A stretch of 64,000 bases of DNA from Candidatus Gastranaerophilales bacterium (GTDB lineage: Bacteria; Cyanobacteriota; Vampirovibrionia; Gastranaerophilales; Gastranaerophilaceae), in assembly GCA_944327225.1 (NCBI GenBank), contig CALVGZ010000004.1:45923-109922 (forward strand), given 5' to 3'. This document shows positions 43,081-50,865 of this stretch, in pieces; the first letter of the stretch is position 1, and every line of letters starts with the position of its first letter. The translations under genes and the position numbers were made by a program. The notes under the pieces are model-generated. The model worked only from the letters and a program-made list of their open reading frames with translations, was not told the origin of the DNA and did not search any database.

Positions 43081-43102
43081 AGCACTATGGAGCATAACAA
43101 TA

Positions 43103-44746
43103 ATGAAAATTAAATTTGCGTCGTATTTAACTTTAAGGTTGATTGATCTTGGTATAACTGAGGTTTTTGGGCTTCCCGGAGATTATAATTTTAAAATCGT
43201 TGAAGCTATTGAAGAAAATGAAAATATTAATTGGATAGGTTCAACTAATGAATTAAATGCAGGATATGCCGCTGACGGCTATTCAAGAATTAAAGGTTTT
43301 GGAGCTATGGTTTCAACTTTTGGAGTGGGAGAATTGTCTGCAATTAATGCTATAGCAGGTTCTATGGCAGAAAATGTACCCGTAATAAAAATTGTTGGTG
43401 TACCCAAGACGAAAGATATAGAAAATTGTACCTTATTACATCATAATCTTGATAATGCAAATTATCATGCTTTTGAACATGCCTATTCAAATGTTGTTGA
43501 AACAACTGCTTTTTTGAACAAACAAAATGCCAAGGATGAGCTTGACAGAGTAATTGATGTGATGATTAAAACAAAAAAACCTGTTTATGTTGCCGTTCCC
43601 ATCGACGTTTGCGATATTGAAGTTGAGGTTGAGTATAAAAAATTATGTTTAAAATCAAATCCAAATAATTTAGATAGTGCGGTAAATGAGATAATTAATT
43701 TAATTAAAAAATCTGCAAAACCTCTTTTAATAGCAGGAATTTTAGCTAACAGATTTGGCAGTAAGAAAGTTTTAAATAATTTTTTATTAAAAACAAAAAT
43801 TCCTTCTTGTTCTTTTATTAGAGGAATGGATATAATTAACTCCGATACAAAAAATTATATGGGCGTTTACGGTGCAGAATTAGCAAATGAAGTTTGTTAT
43901 AATTATATGAATTCGTCTGATTGTATAATTTTAGCCGGCTGTGTTTTATCTGATCTTAATACAATGGGTTTTAAATATAATTTTAAATTAAATGATGTTA
44001 TTGATATTCATCCTGATTATGTTTCTATAAAAGGTAAAAAAATAGAAAATGTTTTAATTAAGGATTTATTTGAGGCTTTGCAAGAAAAAATATCTTATAT
44101 TTATGGAGAAAATATAGCCAATGAACTGGGCTATAAAAATTTACCTGCTGCGGATAATTCAAGACTTTGTATGGAATATATTTATCCTAGAATTGAAAAG
44201 TTTTTAAAGGAAGATGATATTTTAGTAACCGAAGTAGGTTTAGTTCCATTTGGTGCAATTCCGATGAAATTTCCATTAAATATAAGTGTTCAAAATCAAA
44301 TGCTTTGGGGTTCAATTGGTTGGGCAACTCCTTGTGCTTTTGGTTGTTCAATGGCTGATAAATCAAGAAGAACAATATTAATCACCGGTGATGGTTCTCA
44401 TCAATTAACGGCACAGGAAATTTCCACTATGATGAGAAATAAGGTTAAACCTATAATTTTTGTAATAAATAATTCCGGTTATACGGTTGAAAGAATTTTA
44501 TGTGATAACGTAGACTATGATTATAATAATATTGCAAGCTGGAATTATTCTATGCTTCCAAAAGTTTTTAAGGGTGAGTGTTTTACTGCAAAAATTAAGA
44601 CTAATAAAGAATTTGACGAAATTTTAAATGTTGTTGAAAAAGAACAAAAAGAAAGAATGTGCTATATTGAGTTAATTACGGATTATCTTGATATTCCTTC
44701 CCTTGCAATGAATATAGTTAAACATCCGGAACAATTAAATAAATAA
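43103..44746 (+). CDS. Thiamine-diphosphate-dependent 2-oxoacid decarboxylase (pyruvate/indolepyruvate type)
   Basis: Decarboxylates a 2-oxoacid to an aldehyde with ThDP and Mg. The 547-residue protein shows GLPGDYN (near residue 27, Asp equivalent to PDC Asp28), NELNAGYAADGYSR (the catalytic Glu near 50), the LLHHNLDN pair of histidines equivalent to His113/His114 of yeast-type PDC, and the ThDP-Mg motif ITGDGSHQLTAQEIST then NNSGYTVERI, with the second catalytic Glu. It is thus a PDC/IPDC/keto-isovalerate decarboxylase type rather than acetolactate synthase, and pyruvate decarboxylation to acetaldehyde is plausible in a fermenter. Substrate is not certain. I chose ATG 43103, after TGGAG; the open frame from 43055 lies in the pgi terminator. 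It has a strong terminator of its own. Confidence 0.88.
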   Translation: MKIKFASYLTLRLIDLGITEVFGLPGDYNFKIVEAIEENENINWIGSTNELNAGYAADGYSRIKGFGAMVSTFGVGELSAINAIAGSMAENVPVIKIVGVPKTKDIENCTLLHHNLDNANYHAFEHAYSNVVETTAFLNKQNAKDELDRVIDVMIKTKKPVYVAVPIDVCDIEVEVEYKKLCLKSNPNNLDSAVNEIINLIKKSAKPLLIAGILANRFGSKKVLNNFLLKTKIPSCSFIRGMDIINSDTKNYMGVYGAELANEVCYNYMNSSDCIILAGCVLSDLNTMGFKYNFKLNDVIDIHPDYVSIKGKKIENVLIKDLFEALQEKISYIYGENIANELGYKNLPAADNSRLCMEYIYPRIEKFLKEDDILVTEVGLVPFGAIPMKFPLNISVQNQMLWGSIGWATPCAFGCSMADKSRRTILITGDGSHQLTAQEISTMMRNKVKPIIFVINNSGYTVERILCDNVDYDYNNIASWNYSMLPKVFKGECFTAKIKTNKEFDEILNVVEKEQKERMCYIELITDYLDIPSLAMNIVKHPEQLNK

Positions 44747-44775
44747 ATAAGCCCCTTCATGGGGCTTATTTATTT
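44741..44775. terminator. Bidirectional intrinsic terminator
   Basis: A 15-bp stem (44741-44755 with 44761-44775, core AAGCCCC/GGGGCTT) with a five-base loop, starting at the decarboxylase stop and placed just before the end of the convergent rubrerythrin gene. Confidence 0.9.
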
Positions 44776-44783
44776 TAAAAGAT

Positions 44784-45320
44784 TTAGTTAAAATATCTTT
44801 TTAATAATCCTTTAAATGCTGCACCATGACGGGCTTCATCTTTTGCCATTTCATGAACTGTGTCATGAATAGCATCTAAACCTAATTGTTTAGCACGTGA
44901 AGCTATTTCTAATTTAGCAGCACATGCACCATGTTCTGCTTCTGCTCTTAATCTTAGGTTTTCTTTTGTTGAAGGAGTGACAACTTCGCCTAATAATTCA
45001 GCAAATTTTGAAGCATGGTCTGCTTCTTCGTATGCTATTCTTTTATATGCTTCTGCTACTTCAGGATAACCTTCTCTGTCTGCAACTCTTGCCATAGCAA
45101 GGTACATGCCGACTTCAGTGCATTCACCTGCAAAGTGGTCTTTTAACCCTTGAAGAACAATGGCGTCAACGTCTTTTCCTTCTCCGACTTTATGTTCACA
45201 AGCCCAAGTATTCATATCGCCTGCTTCATTGAATTTTGTAGCACCGCATTGAGGACATTTTTCAGGTGCTTTCTCCGCTTCAACGGTGTAACCGCATACT
45301 GCACAAACCCATTTTGTCAT
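44784..45320 (-). CDS. Reverse rubrerythrin (N-terminal rubredoxin, C-terminal diiron)
   Basis: Peroxide reductase typical of anaerobes. The 178-residue protein has the order of domains reversed compared with classical rubrerythrin: an N-terminal rubredoxin-like FeS4 site (Cys6, Cys9, Cys22, Cys25, as CAVC and CPQC) followed by a four-helix diiron domain with the Glu/His ligand motifs ([57 protein letters not shown]). Reverse rubrerythrin is best known from clostridia as an oxygen- and peroxide-induced protective enzyme. The gene is monocistronic, starting at ATG 45320 after a GGGAG-like site, and it faces the decarboxylase gene's terminator. It indicates an oxygen-sensitive lifestyle. Confidence 0.92.
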   Translation of the reverse strand: MTKWVCAVCGYTVEAEKAPEKCPQCGATKFNEAGDMNTWACEHKVGEGKDVDAIVLQGLKDHFAGECTEVGMYLAMARVADREGYPEVAEAYKRIAYEEADHASKFAELLGEVVTPSTKENLRLRAEAEHGACAAKLEIASRAKQLGLDAIHDTVHEMAKDEARHGAAFKGLLKRYFN

Positions 45321-45335
45321 TTTTTTCTCCCTTCT

Positions 45336-46355
45336 TTAATGTGATTTTATTTTTTGTATTATTTCTTTTGTAAATTCTTCTGTAGTGGCATTTTTGCCTA
45401 AATCGGGTGTTAGTATTTTACCTTCTTCAAATACTTTAAAAAGTGCTTTTTCGATTTTTGCCGCAGCTTCATTTTCATTTATATATTTCAGCATTTCAAT
45501 TGCACTTCTCAATAATCCTGTGGGGTTGGCTATGTTTTTTCCTGCAATATCAGGGGCTGAGCCATGGACTGCTTCAAAAATTGCATAATCTTTTTCCTCG
45601 TATTTTCCGATATTTGAGCTATATGCAATTCCAAGTCCGCCAACTAAACCTGCACAAAGGTCTGATACTATATCACCATATAAATTTGGCATAACCAGAA
45701 CATCAAATTGTGATGGATTTACAACTAATTGCATACACAAATTATCTATTAAAATTTCACGAGTTTTTATTTCGGGGTAATTTTTTGAAATTTCTCTAAA
45801 ACAACTTAAAAATAAGCCATCAGCTAATTTTGAAATATTAGCTTTTGTGGCAACCGTTACTTCTTTTCTTCTGTTTTTTAGGGCATATTGGAAAGCGTAA
45901 TTGCAAATTCTGTTACAACATTTTTTTGTTATTAGTTTAATTCCATGAACTGTATTTTCATCAATTTTATTTTCAATTCCTGCATATATATCTTCCGTAT
46001 TTTCTCTTATGACAACCAAATCAACATTATTAAAAGGTGTTTTGATATTCGGAAGATTTTTTGAAGGTCTTATATTTGCAAAAAGGTCAAAATATCTTCT
46101 CAATTGTACATTAACAGATGCAAAGCCTTCACCAATGGGTGTTGTTATAGGAGCCTTTAGCACAATTTTATTTTTTTTGATTGAATCAAGTGTTTCATTT
46201 GGCAAAACTTCCCCATATTTTAAATATGCATCTTTACCTGCCAGATGCTCATCCCAATCTATTTGGACTCCGGTTGATTCAATTATTTTCAGGACACTGT
46301 TTGAAATTTCAGGGCCTATCCCGTCTCCTTTGAGTAAAGTTATATTATGTTTCAA
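45336..46355 (-). CDS. NAD-type isocitrate/isopropylmalate dehydrogenase family enzyme (probably isocitrate dehydrogenase)
   Basis: Oxidative decarboxylation of isocitrate or a related 2-hydroxyacid with NAD or NADP. The 339-residue protein has GDGIGPEI at the N-terminus, the NVQLRRYFDLFANIRP substrate segment, VVIRENTEDIYAG (the ENTED(I/V)Y motif favours isocitrate over isopropylmalate), KANISKLADGLF, DNLCMQLVVNPSQFDV, and the coenzyme site HGSAPDIAG. The substrate region of LeuB would be different, so isocitrate is most likely, which would feed 2-oxoglutarate to glutamate synthesis. It overlaps the end of a LeuD-like gene by 11 bases, so the two are co-translated. Confidence 0.82.
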   Translation of the reverse strand: MKHNITLLKGDGIGPEISNSVLKIIESTGVQIDWDEHLAGKDAYLKYGEVLPNETLDSIKKNKIVLKAPITTPIGEGFASVNVQLRRYFDLFANIRPSKNLPNIKTPFNNVDLVVIRENTEDIYAGIENKIDENTVHGIKLITKKCCNRICNYAFQYALKNRRKEVTVATKANISKLADGLFLSCFREISKNYPEIKTREILIDNLCMQLVVNPSQFDVLVMPNLYGDIVSDLCAGLVGGLGIAYSSNIGKYEEKDYAIFEAVHGSAPDIAGKNIANPTGLLRSAIEMLKYINENEAAAKIEKALFKVFEEGKILTPDLGKNATTEEFTKEIIQKIKSH

Positions 46356-46860
46356 GATTAAAATCTCCGTTTTTGTTTAAATGATTAACAAGTCCACCGT
46401 CTTTTAATAGTTTTATCATAACATCTGGAAGAGGAGTTATTTCAAGTTCCGTATTGTTTGTCAGATTTTTTAAAATACCTTTTTTTATATCAAGCTCTAG
46501 TTCATCACCGCTATTTATTTTATCTGTATCACACTCGATTGCCAGAAGCCCGATGTTTATTGCATTTCTGTAAAATATTCTTGCAAATGACTTAGCTATG
46601 ACGGCACCGACCCCCGCCAGTTTTATAATTTGAGGAGCATGTTCTCTGCTTGAACCAAGTCCAAAATTATTCCCCGCAACAACAAAATCTCCTTTTTGTA
46701 CTTTTGAAGCAAATTCCGGATCGGCATCTTCTAATACATGTTTTGAAAATTCTTCCAGATTGTTTCTTAAGTGAAATAATCTTCCTGGTGCAATATGGTC
46801 GGTTGAAATATTGTCGCCGAATTTAAAAGCTTTGCCTTTTTTAATGAAATCTTCAGACAT
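46345..46860 (-). CDS. Aconitase/isopropylmalate dehydratase small (swivel) subunit, LeuD-like
   Basis: Small subunit of a heteromeric aconitase-family dehydratase; it supplies substrate-binding residues and needs a LeuC-like subunit with the Fe-S cluster. The 171-residue protein has the typical FGDNISTDHIAPGR (residues 14-27) and NNFGLGSSREHAPQIIK with the substrate-binding Ser-Arg pair. The partner large subunit is not adjacent: the divergent tyrA lies upstream. Its gene is fused by overlap to the isocitrate dehydrogenase gene, so together with a distant LeuC-like subunit it may act as an aconitase-like enzyme (citrate to isocitrate), or take part in leucine synthesis. Length is slightly above that of many LeuD. 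Confidence 0.85.
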   Translation of the reverse strand: MSEDFIKKGKAFKFGDNISTDHIAPGRLFHLRNNLEEFSKHVLEDADPEFASKVQKGDFVVAGNNFGLGSSREHAPQIIKLAGVGAVIAKSFARIFYRNAINIGLLAIECDTDKINSGDELELDIKKGILKNLTNNTELEITPLPDVMIKLLKDGGLVNHLNKNGDFNLET

Positions 46861-46952
46861 ATCAAACTCCTTTATTTCACTTGATTATATAATAAAAATT
46901 AAGATTAGAAAATTGGAATTACAACAAAAAAAATTTATTATATAATTTTCTT

Positions 46953-47759
46953 ATGGAAGAAAAAATTAAAGTTGGTATTGTTGGTCTTGGTTTAATTGGC
47001 GGTTCTTTATTAAAGGTTTTGGCGAAGAAATCTTGTTATGAATTGTATTGTGTTTCGTCTTCGAGTTATAAAAAGGTAAAATCTTATTGCGAGACGGCGA
47101 GTAATAATTTAAAAACAGTTGAAAATTGTGATATCGTTTTTGTTTGTTCGACAATCGAAAAAACCCCGCACATTTTGGATGAATTAGTAAATATAGTAAA
47201 TTCAACAACAGTTGTTGCGGATGTTTCGTCAACAAAAGAGAAACTGGTGAAAAAAAAGTATAATTATAATTTCATTTTGTCTCATCCCATGGCAGGTTCG
47301 CATGAATTTGGTTTTGAAGCTTCAAGAGATAATCTTTTTGCAGGTGCAAGATGGTTAATTGAAAAAAAGAACAAGCTTTTAGAAAAGGTTATTATTGATA
47401 CGGGTGCTATTCCTTGTATTTTTGATATGAAATATCATGATGAATGTTGTGCAAAGATTTCACATTTGCCTACGATTTTATCTTTTTTACTTTTTGATGT
47501 AGCGGATGATAAGGCAAAAGAAATTGCTTCAAGCGGATTTAGAGATACTACAAGACTTGCTATGACCAATTATCAGCTTGCTTTGGATATGTTAAAAAAT
47601 AATATGGATAATATTGAAAAAGCTTTTAATATGATAAATAAGAGGTTTAATGACTTGAAAAATTATACGGATGATGAGAAAATCAAATTATTTAAGGCAA
47701 TATCGCAAAAAAGAGCAAATATGTATGACAATAGCGGAAAAAATATATTTAAAATATAA
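46953..47759 (+). CDS. tyrA: Prephenate/arogenate dehydrogenase
   Basis: Oxidatively decarboxylates prephenate (or arogenate) on the path to tyrosine. The 268-residue protein has the NAD(P) motif GLGLIGGSL near residue 12, DVSSTKEKL, the SHPMAGSHEFGFEASRDNLF active-site segment, and SHLPTILSF with the catalytic His. There is no fused chorismate mutase or ACT domain. The start codon is seven bases after a TATAAT (46941-46946) with TTACAA at 46919-46924 and no ribosome-binding site, so the mRNA may be leaderless. It overlaps the lptF/G-type gene by 35 bases at its end. The prephenate dehydratase pheA is at 62.5 kb. Confidence 0.92.
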   Translation: MEEKIKVGIVGLGLIGGSLLKVLAKKSCYELYCVSSSSYKKVKSYCETASNNLKTVENCDIVFVCSTIEKTPHILDELVNIVNSTTVVADVSSTKEKLVKKKYNYNFILSHPMAGSHEFGFEASRDNLFAGARWLIEKKNKLLEKVIIDTGAIPCIFDMKYHDECCAKISHLPTILSFLLFDVADDKAKEIASSGFRDTTRLAMTNYQLALDMLKNNMDNIEKAFNMINKRFNDLKNYTDDEKIKLFKAISQKRANMYDNSGKNIFKI

Positions 47760-48891
47760 AAACATTAAAGCTTATCTTAAAGCAAAGTGGCAAGAATTAA
47801 GTATTTTAGACAGGTACGTTCTAAAGCAGTTAATCGATGTTTTTATGTTGGGGGTTATTGTTTTTACATCAATTATTTTTGCTTCGGAAACTTTTACTCA
47901 ATTAATTAAACAAATTTCTTTGTACGGCATTCCTTTTCATATAGCTATAATGATGATTGTGCTTAATTTACCACAGGTTTTTGTGCTTACGATTCCGATT
48001 TCGACTTTGTTTGCAACTGTTATGACTGTTAATGATTTGAGTTTGAAATCTGAAATAACAATTTTTAAAGCTTGCGGAATAAGCATAGAGCGAATTAGTC
48101 GTCCTATATTTTGTTTTGCACTTGTAATGACTTTGGTTAGTTTTTTGATTAATGAGCTTGTTGTTCCGATTGCTTCTGTTCAGTCTAAATCTCTTGCTAT
48201 ATATTCTCTTGAACAAAAACATATACCCGAGAATAAAATGAATTTTACTATTAAAGATATTGATAAGGACGGAAAATTAAAGCGTCTTTTTTATGCTCAA
48301 TGGTGCAAAGATAAAACATTAAATAATGTCACTGTCGTTGATATTTCAAATCCAAAAAATATTCAAATCGTTCAAGCACAAAAGGGTTCAACTTCAGATT
48401 ACGGTTGGAAATTTGATGATGGTGTTATATATACTATTTCTAAAAACGGTAAAATATTCAATACAAGTCTTTTTGAGGAATCTAATGTCAGTTTTGGCAT
48501 AGGTGACGTAAATGAGATGGTCAAAGAAACTACAAGTGAGTTTAACTTTTTTAAATTAATGCGTCATATTAAAAAACAAAAAAATAATTTAGAAAAGAAA
48601 GTCTATCTTGAGTATAAAATCAATCTTTTTGATAAATTAGCACTTCCGGCTACAACTTTTGCACTTGCTTTAATTGGTGTTCCGCTTGCAATTACACCAC
48701 CCAGAGTCAGGTATAATCGAGGTTTCTTGTTCAGCATTTTAATCATTTTTATATATTATGTGATAAGGGCCTTATCTTTAAACCTTGGTGCAACAGGAAC
48801 AATACCGCCATTTTTAGCTGCTTGGCTTCCCGTTGTTTCAATAGCCACCTTAGGCGGATTTTTGTTTTATAAAAAAGCATTTAAAATTTAG
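47725..48891 (+). CDS. LptF/LptG family lipopolysaccharide export permease
   Basis: An inner-membrane permease of the LptB2FG complex that extracts LPS for transport to the outer membrane. The 388-residue protein has the family layout: three N-terminal helices (DRYVLKQLIDVFMLGVIVF, then IAIMMIVLNLPQVFVLTIPISTLFATV), the periplasmic beta-jellyroll (about residues 120-290), and three C-terminal helices containing LPATTFALALIGVPLAI. It is the only such gene here, and a single one may serve as both F and G, or the partner is elsewhere. I chose ATG 47725, inside the end of tyrA (35-base overlap), since the open frame further upstream overlaps tyrA more. With waaA, it shows an LPS-bearing outer membrane. 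Confidence 0.87.
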   Translation: MTIAEKIYLKYKNIKAYLKAKWQELSILDRYVLKQLIDVFMLGVIVFTSIIFASETFTQLIKQISLYGIPFHIAIMMIVLNLPQVFVLTIPISTLFATVMTVNDLSLKSEITIFKACGISIERISRPIFCFALVMTLVSFLINELVVPIASVQSKSLAIYSLEQKHIPENKMNFTIKDIDKDGKLKRLFYAQWCKDKTLNNVTVVDISNPKNIQIVQAQKGSTSDYGWKFDDGVIYTISKNGKIFNTSLFEESNVSFGIGDVNEMVKETTSEFNFFKLMRHIKKQKNNLEKKVYLEYKINLFDKLALPATTFALALIGVPLAITPPRVRYNRGFLFSILIIFIYYVIRALSLNLGATGTIPPFLAAWLPVVSIATLGGFLFYKKAFKI

Positions 48892-49802
48892 GCTGCTTTG
48901 TTTGAAAAAAGAACAACCGATGGTAAAACATCTTGAAAATCTTGTGCGAGTATTTCGGCAAAATCATTCGGATCGATTTGTGTTAATACAATTTGTGTTA
49001 AATCAAGCGGTAATTCTTGAATCATCGGAATTAAAAATTCGGAATCAAGATTTGACATAAGTTTTACTTTGTCCTCTTTCATTAAAAGCTCCATAGGTGC
49101 GATTATGTCGCTTGGTTCTAATAGATATACTAAATCTGGTTCTTGGGCTGCAATTCCATTTATTAAATTTATCTTATTTTCTCTTTCCATTGAAACAAGA
49201 AATTCTTTGTATTTATTAAAATCAAGATTTTCAAGATGTTGTAGGTATTCATCTCTGCTTTTGCCTTCGAAATCTTCACCGAAGGAGTGCATCATAATTT
49301 TTTCAAGAGATTTTTGGTTTAGAGTTTCCAGATAATTTTGTGCGTATTTTCTTTCAACATCAGGTTCCATAATAAAGCTGTCCATAGAACTTTCATCCAT
49401 AAAGGATAATACATCAAGTAGGGAAAATTTTTCAAAAATCATTGCACAAAGTTCTTCAATCGGGAGTTTGCTTGAAAATTCCATAAGTTTTTCTTCGGTA
49501 AAAAAGTTTAGTCCTTTTGCAAGTTGTTCCTGAGTTAAATATGGCAAAAGTTTATCCAAATCGTTTTCGGATAAGTTTTGCAGGATTATGAGCTTGTTTT
49601 CAACATTTGCAAGCTTAAAAATTTCTAAGATTTTATCCGGATCGGATAGGATTTTTTTGTAGTTGGCTGCTTTTTCGTTGCCTTGGGCGGCTTCAAGCTC
49701 CATAATTTCTTCAATATCTTTGTTTGCATATTGAAAAATTCTTTTTATCGGAATTCCGAAAAACTTATTTAATAATGTAAAGTCGACATTTAGCTGAATC
49801 AA
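48888..49802 (-). CDS. Helical-repeat protein resembling FliG / MgtE-N domains
   Basis: Not firmly assigned. The 304-residue protein is all alpha-helical, with short repeats of the type LPxEELCxMIF, FxxEKLMEF and LLPYLTQEQL separated by loops, as in FliG and the N-terminal domain of MgtE transporters. No transporter part is present (no membrane helices). In a genome with FliN, FliW and CsrA, a FliG-like role in the flagellar C-ring is one possible reading, but FliG's typical EHPQ-like and C-terminal torque-helix motifs are not visible. It overlaps the end of the permease gene by four bases (convergent). Confidence 0.45.
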   Translation of the reverse strand: MIQLNVDFTLLNKFFGIPIKRIFQYANKDIEEIMELEAAQGNEKAANYKKILSDPDKILEIFKLANVENKLIILQNLSENDLDKLLPYLTQEQLAKGLNFFTEEKLMEFSSKLPIEELCAMIFEKFSLLDVLSFMDESSMDSFIMEPDVERKYAQNYLETLNQKSLEKIMMHSFGEDFEGKSRDEYLQHLENLDFNKYKEFLVSMERENKINLINGIAAQEPDLVYLLEPSDIIAPMELLMKEDKVKLMSNLDSEFLIPMIQELPLDLTQIVLTQIDPNDFAEILAQDFQDVLPSVVLFSNKAA

Positions 49803-49898
49803 TTTTTCACCTGATTATATATAAATTATATACTTTTATATATAAAAAGTTATTTAAGATTTGCAAATTGTTCGTTGTTTAAAAATTGCAACAAAAAT

Positions 49899-50807
49899 TT
49901 ACATTACTTTTAACATTCTGTCTATACAATTAATCGCTTTTTTTGCAATATTTTCGTTAACTTTAACTTCGTTATTTTCATTTTCAAGAGTGTATAACAT
50001 ATCTTCAAGAGTATTTTCCTTCATTGAAGGGCAGAAAATTTCATTTGAAATGGGAATTATTTTTTTATTAGGATAATCTCTTTGAAGCCTTTGAACAACG
50101 CCGAGTTCTGTTGCGACAATAAATTCTTTTTCATTACTTTTTTTGCAGTATTCCATCATTTGGGTTGTAGATCCTACAAAATCAGATATTTCAACAACTT
50201 CATTTTTGCATTCTGGGTGCGATAAGGTTATTGCTCTTGGATTTTTTTTCTTTTTGTTTAAGATATCTTCCGCATTAATCTTAAAATGTGTCGGACAGTA
50301 ACCTTGATAAGCAGTAATCTTAACATTTTTAAGGTTTTTTTCTACCCAATTTGCTAAGTATTTATCGGGAACAAAAAGAACTTTGTCGGTATTAAGTGAT
50401 TTAACGACCTCGATAGCATTTGAGCTTGTACAGCATATATCACATTCTGACTTGACGGCAGCTGTTGAATTAATATAACATACAACGGGGACATTCGGGT
50501 TCTTTGCTTTAAAATTTTTAATTTGTTCCAAGTTAATCATATCTGCCATATCACAACCCGAGACATTTGGAAGATAGACTTTTTTGGTCGGATTTAAAAT
50601 TTTAGCCGTTTCTGCCATGAAATAAACACCTGCAAAAATAATTTTATCCGCATTTGTTTTTGCCGCAAGTTGTGATAAACCCAAAGAATCTCCAACAAAA
50701 TCAGCCACCAAATCTATTTCAATGTTTTGATAACAATGTGCTAATATTATTGCGTTTTTTTCTTTTTTTAATTTATTAATTCTATTTATAAGTTCTTTTT
50801 TATCCAT
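49899..50807 (-). CDS. nadA: Quinolinate synthase A
   Basis: Condenses iminoaspartate with DHAP to give quinolinate in NAD synthesis; it has a [4Fe-4S] cluster. The 302-residue protein starts INRINKLKKEKNAIILAHCYQ and has the GDSLGLS and FAGVYFMAETAKIL segments. The three cluster cysteines are consistent with Cys85 (SGCDMAD), Cys171 (GYCPTH) and Cys259 (IFCPSM), at the spacing known from T. maritima NadA. NadB and NadC are not adjacent. The gene stands 58 bases downstream of proA on the same strand, so it may be the last gene of the ald-proB-proA-nadA set or have its own start. Confidence 0.95.
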   Translation of the reverse strand: MDKKELINRINKLKKEKNAIILAHCYQNIEIDLVADFVGDSLGLSQLAAKTNADKIIFAGVYFMAETAKILNPTKKVYLPNVSGCDMADMINLEQIKNFKAKNPNVPVVCYINSTAAVKSECDICCTSSNAIEVVKSLNTDKVLFVPDKYLANWVEKNLKNVKITAYQGYCPTHFKINAEDILNKKKKNPRAITLSHPECKNEVVEISDFVGSTTQMMEYCKKSNEKEFIVATELGVVQRLQRDYPNKKIIPISNEIFCPSMKENTLEDMLYTLENENNEVKVNENIAKKAINCIDRMLKVM

Positions 50808-50865
50808 TTTAAATTTCTTTATATTTTTTCCAAGAGGGTTAATTTATATTTTACAACAAACAAAA

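Noticed and set aside
43055..43102. Longer N-terminus of the decarboxylase from 43055
   Set aside because: The extra codons lie in the pgi terminator hairpin; ATG 43103 has a ribosome-binding site and matches the family start.
46009..46380. Plus-strand open frame of 123 codons over the isocitrate dehydrogenase gene
   Set aside because: It is a mirror frame of a well supported gene with clear family motifs; its translation has no recognisable domain.
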